Shown one piece after another: positions 27,435 through 37,139 of a DNA stretch of 64,000 bases. The notes beneath the pieces were generated by a model. That model did no database searches. It saw only the letters and a program-made list of their open reading frames with translations, and was not told the origin of the DNA. Within the stretch, counting starts at the first letter, position 1. The number at the start of each line of letters is the position of its first letter. A program made the translations under genes and the position numbers. This DNA comes from Echinicola soli (GTDB taxonomy: Bacteria; Bacteroidota; Bacteroidia; Cytophagales; Cyclobacteriaceae): NCBI RefSeq assembly GCF_006575665.1, contig NZ_CP041253.1:4315001-4379000 (forward strand), written 5' to 3'.

Positions 27435-29102
27435 CTAATTGTAGAACTGAGGAATTGTACGTTTCACGAGTTCTTTATCTACACCGCTGTTCAAGTGGCC
27501 GGAATCTTTTTTTCGTTTTGCAGAAGCCTTTTTTGCCGGCTGCTTTTTTACCTTACTGGCGACCCACAGCGAGGTAGCGCCCAGTACCAACCACAAAAAG
27601 TCTACCGTGAACATCTGATAAAAACCAACTTCATAGGATTTCCAAAGCCAATTGCCCGTCGTGAGTCCATTGGCCACAGGAACGGCCAGGCCCAGAATTC
27701 CTCCAGAAATGAGACAAAACTTATTGATAAAGAAATTGTTTTTGGTAGCAGTAAGCCCTACAGAACACACCAGCCAAGCGTAGAAGAACACCTGATATAT
27801 AAAGGTCATTCTAGTTTCATCAAACTCGAGCGGAAATAATTTGATGATTATAAAAGAGAAAGCAGATACCGGCAGCATGCTTAGGCAAATTGCCAAGTAT
27901 GTTGCCACCAGCCACGCGTTGAATTTTCTTTTGACAGGAGAGACATGTTTCTTGTCCCGTGCCACCAGCCAGATCAATACCCCTGAAATGATTACAAAAC
28001 ACGTCACTAAACCTAAGATAAAATAAACGACCCTAAGCGGTATCCCGCCAAAATCTCCATAGTGCAACTGGGTAATAATAGCCGCAGCAGCATCTTGATA
28101 GCTAGTTTCGGTGTAAGGGTTCACTTCATACACCTGCTCCCCCGTTGCCATATTGTACATGACACCACCTCTTCCGAGGAATTTTGAATCCGTATGGGTA
28201 TTTCCCTCGATCAATGCATGCATGTTTTGATCGCCGTAATTGAACAGCTGAACGGATTTAACGTCGAATTCGGGCCATTTAGCCTCTACTTGGTCCACAA
28301 AACCATTAACACTTGGTACTGAAGCCATCGCCTGGCCGACAGGTGCTATTTTTGGCGGATTAAACCCAAAATCATCATATAACATTGTCATATCCCCATC
28401 ATACATATAGGTCACGATGGCGGGAGAAAGCACAGTCGTACCAATGATCAGATAACAACCCGTCACAGCAAAAACAAACTGATATGGCAATCCCAACACC
28501 CCTAAGGCGGTGTGGGCATCGGTCCAAATATTCTTCAAACTCGCTTTTGGCCTAAAAACGTATAAATTGGAAACGATCTTTTTCCAATGCACCAATACAC
28601 CCGTCACTATTGCAAACAAGAAGAAAAATGCCACAAAGCCCGCCAATAGATAGCCAGAAGTGCCCCATAAGTTGAGCTGTGCAAAAAAATGTAGCCTATA
28701 AAAAAATTCTCCCAAACTATAACTGGTCACATAAGTGTACGCATCCAGCGTCTCGGGATCCAAATAAAAAAACTCCCCCCTACTCCTGCTTTCTTTCTGA
28801 GCCGTAGTATCCTTGGGGGCACTAAGGTTGACATTGATCCGGCGCTCTTCAAAATGCTTATAAAAAGATACATCCCTCCCCGCTAGCCCCTTTCTGGCGT
28901 CCAACGTATCCAATACGTGATCTAGATCAAGATACTTGAGGTTAGCATTTTCACTGATCGGCTCATTCCTTTCCCAGCCTACGATTTCATCCCTGAAAAA
29001 AGAAAGAGAACCCGCAAAAAAGATCACATACAATGCAGCACTGATGATAATACCGCTGATGGTATGGGTATGAAACAGGATATTGTAAATTCTATTACTC
29101 AT
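27435..29102 (-). CDS. PepSY-associated TM helix protein (iron-uptake reductase type)
   Basis: 555 residues with several membrane helices: ~12-34 ('TISGIIISAALYVIFFAGSL'), ~150-175 and a cluster in the last third. Two periplasmic PepSY-type segments lie between them. The architecture matches PepSY_TM proteins found with TonB-dependent siderophore receptors, proposed to reduce ferric siderophores. It is the last of three tightly packed genes (gap 3 bp), the usual DUF3325 and small-membrane-protein partners. The C-terminal tail is basic ('KVKKQPAKKASAKRKK'). Confidence 0.85.
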   Translation of the reverse strand: MSNRIYNILFHTHTISGIIISAALYVIFFAGSLSFFRDEIVGWERNEPISENANLKYLDLDHVLDTLDARKGLAGRDVSFYKHFEERRINVNLSAPKDTTAQKESRSRGEFFYLDPETLDAYTYVTSYSLGEFFYRLHFFAQLNLWGTSGYLLAGFVAFFFLFAIVTGVLVHWKKIVSNLYVFRPKASLKNIWTDAHTALGVLGLPYQFVFAVTGCYLIIGTTVLSPAIVTYMYDGDMTMLYDDFGFNPPKIAPVGQAMASVPSVNGFVDQVEAKWPEFDVKSVQLFNYGDQNMHALIEGNTHTDSKFLGRGGVMYNMATGEQVYEVNPYTETSYQDAAAAIITQLHYGDFGGIPLRVVYFILGLVTCFVIISGVLIWLVARDKKHVSPVKRKFNAWLVATYLAICLSMLPVSAFSFIIIKLFPLEFDETRMTFIYQVFFYAWLVCSVGLTATKNNFFINKFCLISGGILGLAVPVANGLTTGNWLWKSYEVGFYQMFTVDFLWLVLGATSLWVASKVKKQPAKKASAKRKKDSGHLNSGVDKELVKRTIPQFYN

Positions 29103-29105
29103 AAA

Positions 29106-29405
29106 TCAGAAAATTGGCAGGTACATTTTATTGAAGTAAATCACCACACTAAACACCACCGTGATGATGAGGTAAAGCCCCCAAGCTTTCCATCCGTTTT
29201 TAAATAGAAAGGCAAGCAAAAACAACGTCACCCATAGCATAAACCCTCCAAAACGTAAAGTCATCAGGACATTGACGTGGTCTAGCCAGTATGCTACCAT
29301 CATAAATGCTGCAACAGTCACGGCATATCCCCCAAAAAAACCTGCTGTGATCTTCGCAAATCGCTGAAGTGGTGAAGTAGTTAAGTATTTTCTATTTGCT
29401 GGCAT
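29106..29405 (-). CDS. small membrane protein of PepSY iron operon (DUF3649-like)
   Basis: 99 residues with three hydrophobic stretches: 'KITAGFFGGYAVTVAAFMMVAYWL', 'RFGGFMLWVTLFLLAFLF' and 'LYLIITVVFSVVIYF'. Size and position between a DUF3325 gene and a PepSY_TM gene match the DUF3649-type proteins of iron-uptake operons. Gaps on both sides are 3 bp. Biochemical role unknown; iron-responsive expression is inferred from context. Confidence 0.75.
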   Translation of the reverse strand: MPANRKYLTTSPLQRFAKITAGFFGGYAVTVAAFMMVAYWLDHVNVLMTLRFGGFMLWVTLFLLAFLFKNGWKAWGLYLIITVVFSVVIYFNKMYLPIF

Positions 29406-29408
29406 GGA

Positions 29409-29735
29409 TTAAAGGATTTCAAGAAGTAAACTCACTGAAAACAACAGCACCATCATGCTTGGATGGAGTATTCTTAGCGGATTTAGCAATACCACCAAGC
29501 TTCCCACAGTCATCAGTACCACGGCATAGGCGAATATCCCAGCCCCGATGCCCAAGACAATTACCGAAAGGAGTCCTCCAAAAACCAACAATACGCCTCC
29601 TACTCTTTTGGCAATATGTGGCTTATGCTGCCCCCATTTTACGATAGACAGTTCTCTATCCAACACGGCTCTTTTGGAAGTGATATAGAAGCAGATAAAT
29701 CCTGCCAAGGCAATCAAGACGGTTATGGTGATCAT
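29409..29735 (-). CDS. DUF3325 membrane protein
   Basis: 108 residues from ATG 29735; upstream in-frame residues to 29786 were rejected because they do not resemble the family. Hydrophobic helices are 'ITITVLIALAGFICFYITSKR', 'VGGVLLVFGGLLSVIVLGIGAGIFAYAVVLM' and 'MMVLLFSVSLLLEIL'. It is the first gene of the three-gene PepSY operon. About 63 bp upstream, TTTAATT-TAAAT-AATTAAA (29798-29816) is a perfect 7-bp inverted repeat that could be an iron-regulator site, though its AT-richness weakens this. Confidence 0.78.
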   Translation of the reverse strand: MITITVLIALAGFICFYITSKRAVLDRELSIVKWGQHKPHIAKRVGGVLLVFGGLLSVIVLGIGAGIFAYAVVLMTVGSLVVLLNPLRILHPSMMVLLFSVSLLLEIL

Positions 29736-30090
29736 TTTTTCGATGCAATTTTCCACAAATATAGAAGTGCACCCAATGTATCGCAACTTTAATTAGATTT
29801 AATTTAAATAATTAAACAAACATTACATATGCCCCATCCTTCGACTTATTATTTGGAAAAACAACCTAAAGCCAAATAAAGTAACCACTTATAAAAATCA
29901 ATAGATAATATCAATAGAAAACGTAGGCCTTTATTCTACGTAAACTGTTTGGCATTATCAGGTATACTGGGGAAATCCATCGATAAAAAATAATGCCTTA
30001 ACAGTCAAATTGACACCGGATATAAATGAGGCAAGCTTGAGATTATGGCCTGCACCTAAAGTCCAACACGGTAAGCAGGCCATGGTTTAC
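29736..30090. other. intergenic region upstream of the PepSY operon
   Basis: This 355-bp AT-rich gap holds the promoter of the DUF3325-PepSY operon and the short palindrome at 29798-29816. I see no gene. It also contains the 3' flank of trmH, where no clear terminator is visible. Confidence 0.4.
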
Positions 30091-30789
30091 CTACTGTTCA
30101 ATCTTTCCCTCGTAAAATTTCCGAATATGTGCTTCTACATTTTTGACCATGCTTTTATACCATCTAAAGCGGATTTCGGCTTTTTCTTTTTCACTTAAAA
30201 AATAGACTTCCGGCTGTGAACGCACGATCTTTTGCTGCAAATCATATAAACAAATGGAAGCACTGACCGAAATATTAAAACTCTCAGTAAATCCGGTCAT
30301 GGGGATGTGTACCACACCATCACTTTTTTGGATGACCTCTTCGCTTACCCCTGCATGTTCATTGCCAAATACCAAAGCCGTTTTCTGGTCTGCCTTTAGT
30401 TCATGCAATGGATTGCTTTCGCCATGTGGCGAAGTAGCCATGATCTTATACCCCTGCGACCTCAGCTCGTCAAAGCAAGCATCCACAGATGATTGGTCGG
30501 GAGCATCTTGGTATTTATGGATGTCCACCCATTGGGCTGCCCCCCTGGTGACATAGGGATTGACATTGTAAGAATTGGCTTTTTCAATGATATGAATGTC
30601 CTGCACTCCGAAACAATCACAAGTCCTGATGACAGCACTGGCATTATGGGGCTTATAGATATCTTCCAAAACCAGCGTGAAAAATCGGGACCTTAAAGCC
30701 AGGACTTCTTCCATCCTGGCTTTTTTATGATCCGTTACATACTGGGACAAGTAAGCTAGTAAATCGGCGTCCAAAAAACTATTTTCCAT
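30091..30789 (-). CDS. trmH: tRNA (guanosine-2'-O)-methyltransferase, SpoU/TrmH type
   Basis: 232 residues. The three SPOUT motifs are present: 'NASAVIRTCDCFGVQDIHII' (motif 1), 'LVFGNEHAGVSEEVI' (motif 2) and 'VHIPMTGFTESFNISVSASICLYDL' (motif 3). An N-terminal helix and a C-terminal extension ('RFRWYKSMVKNVEAHIRKFYEG') match TrmH, which methylates G18 of tRNA with SAM. The start overlaps the end of parC by 11 bp, so the two are translationally coupled. Confidence 0.9.
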   Translation of the reverse strand: MENSFLDADLLAYLSQYVTDHKKARMEEVLALRSRFFTLVLEDIYKPHNASAVIRTCDCFGVQDIHIIEKANSYNVNPYVTRGAAQWVDIHKYQDAPDQSSVDACFDELRSQGYKIMATSPHGESNPLHELKADQKTALVFGNEHAGVSEEVIQKSDGVVHIPMTGFTESFNISVSASICLYDLQQKIVRSQPEVYFLSEKEKAEIRFRWYKSMVKNVEAHIRKFYEGKIEQ

Positions 30790-33400
30790 TTTTGAACAAT
30801 CCTAGCTGATCCTTATCATCATCATCCTTCACATTCAGGTCGATGGTCGAACCAATTTCCAAATCATCTTTATCCTCTTTTTCTTCCTTAGAAGGCGAAT
30901 CCTTCTTCACTGGCTCCAATAACTTGATGTTTTTGACAATGTGAGAACTTAGCTTATTCCCAACTGACTTCCATCCCTTTACATCAATAAGCATATCCAG
31001 ATCGTATTCCACTTTTTCCGTCTCCTTGTCCTTTTTGAGGGTTACCTCCACCTGTGGTTGTTTGTCCGTAGAGACGATATCCAGTGTAGACCTGCGATGA
31101 TCAGAAATGAAGCTGAATTTCTTATTTACAGTACTGGTTTCTATATTGAACCGCTTCACATAATGATTTTTGCTGGTGCCATCATAGTAAACACAAGAAA
31201 TTACCGCCAGCGGATCAAATTTCTCGATAAGCAGGAGTGTGTTGGGGTCATACCGATTGGTCAGTTCATAGGAAGTAAGCTCATAACTTCCATCCTTATA
31301 AAAAGCAATGATCTTATCATCACCTAAAAAGTTGCCAATCAGTTTTCCTCTTTCATCTGTATTGATCCTGCCTACCGCATCGTCATAATACACATCCAAT
31401 CCGCCTAATGTGGACACCCCTTCCATTTTCAACTGGATTTTTCTGACAGTGTATTTGGTCAGGATATTTCCACCGGCCCCCCTACCTTTAATGTCCAGCT
31501 CCTTAAAGTCAAAGTCAAATACCTTCACCCTGGCTTTGCTTCCTTGTGTAAGGTAAACAGTCACGATCTCCGCTTCCCCATTGGCATTGGCGGTAAAGTA
31601 CAGTACTTTGGAACCCTTGGTTCCTTTAGTGAGGATATACTCTCTATCGCGGGTTACGCTCAGGATCTGAAAACGCTTCACCATGGTTCTTCCGGACGTT
31701 CCATCAAGGTAAATCATATTATAGACCATGCGCTCATCCCCCTTGCGGAAAATCCCTACATGAATGATGTCCTTACCGACAAACACCTTGTCTTGAATCT
31801 TGGTCACCACACAAGTTCCGTCCTTTTTGAAAGCAATGATATCATCAAGATCAGAGCAGTCGCAAACAAACTCGTCCTTTTTCAGCCCATGACCGATAAA
31901 GCCGTCCTTACGGTTAACATAAAGCTTGGCATTGTTCGCGGCTACCACCGTCGCTTGGATGGTCTCAAAATTGCGTATTTCTGTTTTCCTTTCCCTGCCC
32001 TTACCATGTTTCTTCAACAGGTTTTTATAATAGTCTATGGCAAATTCCGTGAGATGCTCCAGGTTATGCTCGACTTCCTTCAGCTCATCCTCAAGCTTAC
32101 GCATGAGCTCATCCGCTTTGAAACTGTCAAATCTGGAGATCCTTTTGATCTTGATCTCCGTCAGTCTGATGATGTCATCTCGGGTGATTTCACGGTAAAA
32201 TTCCGGCTTATAAGGATCCAGTCCCTTGTCGATCGTGGCAATGACATCCTCCCAAGTTTCACACTCCTCGATGTCGCGGTAAATCCTGTTTTCGATGAAT
32301 ATTTTCTCCAACGAAGAAAACAGCAACTTCTCCATCAACTCGCCCTTACGAATCTCCAACTCTCGCTTCAGGAGTTCTTTGGTCTGGCGGGTATTGTAGG
32401 TGAGGATATCATTTACACCGATGAACACCGGTTTGTCTTTGATGATCACACAGGCATTTGGTGAAATGGACTGCTCACAATCCGTGAAAGCATATAAGGC
32501 ATCAATGGTCATATCAGGAGATTGGCCAGAGGCCAGGAACACCTGTATTTCTACATCCTTGGCAGTATTGTCCACCACTTTTTTGATTTTGATCTTGCCC
32601 TTATCATTGGCCTTGATAATGGAGTCGATCAGTGAGGTGGTCGTCGTTCCAAAAGGAATATCCTTGATCAAAAGGCTTTTGCCCTCTCCTTCCTCTATTC
32701 TTGCTCTTACTTTGATCCTTCCCCCACGAAGGCCTTCATTGTATTCCGAAAAATCCGCCAATCCACCGGTGGGGAAGTCAGGGACAATACTGGCTTTTTT
32801 ACCTTTCAGCACATCAATAGAGGCATTGATCAACTCACAGAAGTTGTGAGGAAGGATTTTGGTAGATAGTCCCACGGCAATTCCTTCCACGCCTTGTGCC
32901 AACAGCAAAGGGAATTTCACTGGCAAGGTTACCGGCTCGCGCTTCCTGCCATCATAGGATACTTGCCAATCAGTCGTCTGTGGGTTAAAGACCACTTCCA
33001 AGGCAAACTTCGACAGCCGTGCTTCGATATAACGCGCTGCAGCAGCCCCATCACCGGTACGGATATCGCCCCAGTTCCCCTGCGTTTCGATCAGCAGGTC
33101 TTTTTGGCCCAGATTGACGATGGCATCACTGATGGAAGCATCCCCATGCGGGTGGTACTGCATGGTTTGGCCGATAATATTGGCCACCTTGTTGAACCGG
33201 CCATCGTCCATTTCCTTCATTGCATGTAGAATCCTCCGCTGTACGGGCTTAAGACCATCTTCAATGGCAGGAACGGCCCGTTCTAAAATCACATAGGATG
33301 CATAATCTAAAAACCACTCTTGATACATGCCGGTCACCGGTACGGAATCATGCAAAGCATCTCCGTTTTCACTTTGACCGTTGTTTTCTATATCACTCAT
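30779..33400 (-). CDS. parC: DNA topoisomerase IV subunit A
   Basis: 873 residues. The breakage-reunion domain includes 'LERAVPAIEDGLKPVQRRIL', the helix 'QTMQYHPHGDASISDAIV' (quinolone-determining region) and catalytic Tyr124 in 'AARYIEARLSKF'. The C-terminal part ('VKRFNIETSTVN' and neighbours) forms a beta-pinwheel, and there is an acidic tail. ParE is encoded 68 bp upstream on the same strand, so the enzyme that decatenates daughter chromosomes is made from one cluster. I call it parC rather than gyrA because it pairs with a ParE-type subunit and lacks a clear GyrA box. Confidence 0.9.
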   Translation of the reverse strand: MSDIENNGQSENGDALHDSVPVTGMYQEWFLDYASYVILERAVPAIEDGLKPVQRRILHAMKEMDDGRFNKVANIIGQTMQYHPHGDASISDAIVNLGQKDLLIETQGNWGDIRTGDGAAAARYIEARLSKFALEVVFNPQTTDWQVSYDGRKREPVTLPVKFPLLLAQGVEGIAVGLSTKILPHNFCELINASIDVLKGKKASIVPDFPTGGLADFSEYNEGLRGGRIKVRARIEEGEGKSLLIKDIPFGTTTTSLIDSIIKANDKGKIKIKKVVDNTAKDVEIQVFLASGQSPDMTIDALYAFTDCEQSISPNACVIIKDKPVFIGVNDILTYNTRQTKELLKRELEIRKGELMEKLLFSSLEKIFIENRIYRDIEECETWEDVIATIDKGLDPYKPEFYREITRDDIIRLTEIKIKRISRFDSFKADELMRKLEDELKEVEHNLEHLTEFAIDYYKNLLKKHGKGRERKTEIRNFETIQATVVAANNAKLYVNRKDGFIGHGLKKDEFVCDCSDLDDIIAFKKDGTCVVTKIQDKVFVGKDIIHVGIFRKGDERMVYNMIYLDGTSGRTMVKRFQILSVTRDREYILTKGTKGSKVLYFTANANGEAEIVTVYLTQGSKARVKVFDFDFKELDIKGRGAGGNILTKYTVRKIQLKMEGVSTLGGLDVYYDDAVGRINTDERGKLIGNFLGDDKIIAFYKDGSYELTSYELTNRYDPNTLLLIEKFDPLAVISCVYYDGTSKNHYVKRFNIETSTVNKKFSFISDHRRSTLDIVSTDKQPQVEVTLKKDKETEKVEYDLDMLIDVKGWKSVGNKLSSHIVKNIKLLEPVKKDSPSKEEKEDKDDLEIGSTIDLNVKDDDDKDQLGLFKNGK

Positions 33401-33468
33401 ATTTGGATGTTATGACATTAATAAGGTTGAAAGGTTTTAATGTTTTGAAGGGTCCAAAAATCGAGGAC

Positions 33469-35373
33469 TTATGCTGCCTCAGTCTCTTCTGAATCCACTT
33501 TGGTTCCTCCATCTTTTTCCTCGACGATGTCTTTTTCTATTTTCAGGTTATCGATAATAAAAGTCTGTCGGCTTGGGGTGTTTTTGCCCATAAAGAACGA
33601 AAGCAAATCAGCTATCTTGGTGTCCTTATTGAGGATAATTGGTTCCAAGCGGATATCTTCACCGATAAAGCCACCAAACTCTTCGGGCGAAATCTCGCCC
33701 AGCCCCTTAAACCGTGTGATTTCAGGCTTATTTCCCAGCTTAGCGATAGCTTTTCTTTTCTCGTCCTCCGAATAGCAATAAATGGTTTCCTTCTTATTTC
33801 TCACCCTAAACAATGGGGTATCAAGGATGTACAAATGTCCATTTTTCACCAGTTCAGGAAAAAACTGCAGGAAATAGGTCATGATCAATAACCTGATGTG
33901 CATACCGTCCACATCGGCATCCGTCGCAATAACAATTTTACGATACCGTAAGCCATCTATCCCATCTTCAATGTTCAGCGCATGCTGCAGCAGGTTAAAC
34001 TCTTCATTTTCATACACCACTTTCTTGGTCATGCCAAAGCAGTTTAACGGCTTACCCCTTAGGGAAAATACTGCTTGTGTCTGCACATCCCTGGATTTGG
34101 TAATGGAACCTGAGGCCGAGTCCCCTTCTGTGATAAACAGCATGGTATCGTTCTTCCTTTCCTCGTTGGCCTTGGCATCGTCGTAGTGCACACGGCAATC
34201 CCTTAGTTTCTTATTGTGAAGATTGGCCTTTTTGGCCCTTTCGTTGGCCAGTTTTTTTATCCCGGAGATTTCTTTTCGTTCTCGCTCCGATTGCAGGATC
34301 CGCTTGAGCAGGGCATTGGCCGTTTCTGTATTTTTATGAAGGTAATTATCCAGTTCGGTCTTCACAAAATCATTCACAAAGGTCCGCAAGGTCGGTCCAT
34401 CAGGCCCCACGCTATGCGACCCTAGCTTGGTCTTGGTCTGCGACTCAAACACCGGTTCTTGTACCCTGACGGCAATCGCTGCTGCGATACTTTGGCGGAT
34501 GTCAGCAGCATCGTAATCTTTCTTAAAAAACTCCCTTACGGCCTTGACAATCGCCTCCCTAAAAGCAGCCAGATGGGTTCCTCCTTGGGTCGTATATTGG
34601 CCATTCACAAAAGAATGGTACTCTTCACCATACTGATTGGTATGGGTCAAGGCCATTTCTATGTCATCGCCTCTCAAGTGGATGATCGGGTACCGCTTGC
34701 TATCATCATCAACCTTCCTGTCCAAAAGATCATGAAGGCCTTTGTCAGAAAAGTACTTTTTACCGTTGAAATTAATGGTCAATCCTGAATTAAGGAAGGC
34801 ATAATTCCAAATTTGGTTTTCCAGGTATTCGGGAATAAAGTGGTAATTCTTAAATACGGAAGCATCAGGGCTAAACACAATCTTAGTCCCATTTCTATCA
34901 GAGCTTTTCTCCACTGGACGGTCTTCTTTCAGCTCCCCCCTTTCAAATTCTGCAATTTTCGTTTCCCCATCCCGGTAGGATTGTACTTTAAAATACTGGG
35001 AAAGGGCATTCACGGCTTTGGTACCCACACCATTTAGCCCAACAGACTTTTGAAAGGCACCCGAATCGTACTTACCACCGGTATTGATTTTCGATACACA
35101 ATCGACTACTTTGCCCAGCGGAATTCCACGGCCATAGTCCCTTACCTCTACTTTGTGTTCACTGATCTTGATATCTATGGTACGCCCATACCCCATCATG
35201 TGCTCATCGATACTATTATCAAGTACCTCCTTCACAAGCACATAAATACCGTCATCCTGGGCACTCCCATCACCCAATTTCCCGATATACATCCCCGGAC
35301 GAAGCCGGATATGCTCTTTCCAGTCGAGTGACCTGATACTATCTTCGGTATATTGTACGTTCTTTTCTGCCAT
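33469..35373 (-). CDS. parE: DNA topoisomerase IV subunit B
   Basis: 634 residues. The GHKL ATPase has '[14 protein letters not shown]', '[11 protein letters not shown]', '[14 protein letters not shown]' and '[17 protein letters not shown]'. The TOPRIM domain contains '[12 protein letters not shown]' and '[14 protein letters not shown]'. These show a complete type IIA B subunit. The length and partnership with the adjacent A subunit favour ParE over GyrB. It supplies ATP hydrolysis and Mg-binding for decatenation. Confidence 0.92.
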   Translation of the reverse strand: MAEKNVQYTEDSIRSLDWKEHIRLRPGMYIGKLGDGSAQDDGIYVLVKEVLDNSIDEHMMGYGRTIDIKISEHKVEVRDYGRGIPLGKVVDCVSKINTGGKYDSGAFQKSVGLNGVGTKAVNALSQYFKVQSYRDGETKIAEFERGELKEDRPVEKSSDRNGTKIVFSPDASVFKNYHFIPEYLENQIWNYAFLNSGLTINFNGKKYFSDKGLHDLLDRKVDDDSKRYPIIHLRGDDIEMALTHTNQYGEEYHSFVNGQYTTQGGTHLAAFREAIVKAVREFFKKDYDAADIRQSIAAAIAVRVQEPVFESQTKTKLGSHSVGPDGPTLRTFVNDFVKTELDNYLHKNTETANALLKRILQSERERKEISGIKKLANERAKKANLHNKKLRDCRVHYDDAKANEERKNDTMLFITEGDSASGSITKSRDVQTQAVFSLRGKPLNCFGMTKKVVYENEEFNLLQHALNIEDGIDGLRYRKIVIATDADVDGMHIRLLIMTYFLQFFPELVKNGHLYILDTPLFRVRNKKETIYCYSEDEKRKAIAKLGNKPEITRFKGLGEISPEEFGGFIGEDIRLEPIILNKDTKIADLLSFFMGKNTPSRQTFIIDNLKIEKDIVEEKDGGTKVDSEETEAA

Positions 35374-35419
35374 GTGTGGTTATTATGTTTTCTTGGCTAC
35401 TTAATTTTCTCTTCGCTCT

Positions 35420-35914
35420 TTACTTGTTGGACTGGACACTCTTCATTTTTCGGGTCAATAATATAAATAAAATGACCGTCCATATCACAAATAAAACAGG
35501 CAAAATATATAATCCTAATCCTGACGGACGCCCTGTTTCCTCAATGGTTCCGTTCAACTGGAATAGGTACATCACCACCACGATAATAGAAACATTAATG
35601 ATACCAACAAAAGAATAAATCCATGTCAACATCTGTTCGCGGAAAGGGTCTCCTTTGGCAAACAACTTTTTGATATTTGGACTGGCTCCACTCTCAATGA
35701 GTTTAGCCGGGGTCACCAGCAGGATATTCAACACTAAAAAAATGCCTATGACAATATAGAAAAATATATTCTTATTCATCACTCCATGGGCAAACCCTTC
35801 CTCGTTCAGTTCAAAGCCCACCATCTCAGGCAAACCCGAATAGATGTACATGAAAATAACAATAAAAGCCAATACAGTAATTAGGTGGAATGCTTTAGCA
35901 AATCTATGATTCAT
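35420..35914 (-). CDS. uncharacterised four-helix membrane protein
   Basis: 164 residues from ATG 35914 ('MNHRFAKAFHLI'); the longer frame to 36019 adds a polar stretch without family-like features. Four helices are visible: 'LITVLAFIVIFMYIYSGLP', 'FFYIVIGIFLVLNILLVTPA', 'WIYSFVGIINVSIIVVVMYLF' and 'LYILPVLFVIWTVILFILL'. It lies 46 bp upstream of parE on the same strand and could share its transcript. I do not recognise the family. Confidence 0.65.
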   Translation of the reverse strand: MNHRFAKAFHLITVLAFIVIFMYIYSGLPEMVGFELNEEGFAHGVMNKNIFFYIVIGIFLVLNILLVTPAKLIESGASPNIKKLFAKGDPFREQMLTWIYSFVGIINVSIIVVVMYLFQLNGTIEETGRPSGLGLYILPVLFVIWTVILFILLTRKMKSVQSNK

Positions 35915-36077
35915 ATATGCGTATTTTAAACTGCTAATATAAGGGTTAAGATGATAGAATGCCTGATTCTGAAGTATTAGATTTCCGCATCCTTCTGCCC
36001 CATATTTCTGGATAACCATAATCTACTGACTGTAAGTAGCATTTGAAAGAATATGTCATATTAGTCTTAACTTTGTC

Positions 36078-36115
36078 AAGATTGCTTCACTCCGTTGCTC
36101 TGCGTTCGCATGACG
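36078..36115 (+). repeat. REP-like palindromic element, right-end fragment
   Basis: GATTGCTTCACTCCGTTGCT and the following CTGCGTTCGCA match the right half of the full element at 56682-56789. The final CAATGACG is changed to CATGACG. Confidence 0.55.
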
Positions 36116-36259
36116 TACCGATAAGTCAGGAAACTTTGTCTTAAGTCTCACTAATCATTACTAGATTCTTGGGCCTAGATACTTGCTACTGGCTACCACA
36201 CTTGTATCCCCCCCTTTCTTGAACTACCTTTGGCATCAAATTATTATATATTATTCCCC

Positions 36260-36652
36260 ATGAGAAAAACAGTTTTTCCCCTTATCATATTTACCATAAT
36301 ATTGGCGGCTTTCACCAGCTGTCTATCTAAGCTGGATACAGGCAATATCAATATGGACAATTGGAAAAACGATCGCGATGGCTGTAAAGGGCTCCGTATA
36401 AAGGATCTTGACGAACTCCAATCGCTTAAAAACACCTTTCTAGGCGCTACCAATCAAGAGCTCATCGTTACCTTTGGGCGCCCTGACAGGGTGGAATTGT
36501 TAAATAAAAGCCAGAGTTTTTTCTTTTATTTTCTCGAACCTTCCAGTGAATGTGATAGCCACAACAAAGAAAAAGAGCCCCTAAAGGCCCTTTTTCGCTT
36601 AAATGCAATCAATAAGGTCAGTGAAGTGACCATCACTACACTCAATCCATAG
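36260..36652 (+). CDS. putative lipoprotein, SmpA/BamE-like fragment
   Basis: 130 residues from ATG 36260; ten residues read upstream are not signal-like. The signal 'VFPLIIFTIILAAFTSCLSK' has a lipobox with Cys at ~21. The mature part contains 'GATNQELIVTFGRPDRVELL', which recalls the small BamE/SmpA fold motif ('...G-x-P-x'), followed by an aromatic 'SFFFYFLEPSSEC'. Function is not known. It is alone on the plus strand. Confidence 0.65.
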   Translation: MRKTVFPLIIFTIILAAFTSCLSKLDTGNINMDNWKNDRDGCKGLRIKDLDELQSLKNTFLGATNQELIVTFGRPDRVELLNKSQSFFFYFLEPSSECDSHNKEKEPLKALFRLNAINKVSEVTITTLNP

Positions 36653-36882
36653 CGTCAATACTGGTCAGAGTCGTAGACTCAATTTTCATAGAGCCGAGCC
36701 ACATACCCGGCACAATGTGTACTTCCCTGATTATAGTTGACCGGATTCATTATTAGATTTCATTGTCAAACATAGTAACAATTGGTCTTTCCTTAGATGA
36801 AAGTTTTGACCACTTCTTTTCAAACTCCTCTGGACTTTTGCTCATTTTTGCTTTAACGAGAGCTACAACCATGCATAACCAA

Positions 36883-36962
36883 TGTCTGGTGCAAAACAGG
36901 CTTGTCTGGTGCCAAACAGGCTTGTCCGGTGCAAAACAGGCTTGTCTGGTGCCAAGCAAGGA
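36883..36962 (+). repeat. 20-bp tandem repeat, 3 full units and one partial
   Basis: Units starting TGTCTGGTGC and ending ACAGGCT repeat every 20 bp from 36883 (units at 36883, 36903, 36923 and 36943). A and C alternate at one position and a T to C change occurs in unit 3. The fourth unit decays into the adjoining REP-like element. There is no spacer between units, so it is not CRISPR. Confidence 0.85.
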
Positions 36963-37053
36963 GGAACAGCTTATCCCGGAGGATATCGGGAACGAGGCAG
37001 TCTCGTCTAAAGAGAAGGAGATTGCTTCCCTCCGTTGCTCTGCGTTCGCAATA
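36961..37053 (+). repeat. REP-like palindromic element, near-complete copy
   Basis: It aligns with 56692-56782, sharing GAGGAA at the start, ATCGGGAACG, GAGATTGCTTC, CCTCCGTTGCTCTGCGTTCG and CAAT. The terminal CCGTCATTG/CAATGACGG ends are missing. It abuts the tandem repeat and lies downstream of the ROK kinase gene. Confidence 0.6.
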
Positions 37054-37139
37054 GCCTGCCCCGATACTTTCGGGAATGTTATTCTCAAGTCTCAATACTC
37101 ATATCTCACTACTGGATACTTACATCTTCATACTGTCAG

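Noticed and set aside
29798..29816. Strong Fur box ahead of the PepSY operon.
   Set aside because: The palindrome is made only of A and T and could arise by chance; kept only as a weak note in the gene entry.
31544..32464. 306-residue plus-strand ORF inside parC.
   Set aside because: It is antisense to a fully conserved parC coding region and reads as a complement artefact with no family features.
36883..36962. CRISPR array.
   Set aside because: The 20-bp units are directly contiguous with no spacers, and no cas gene is present.
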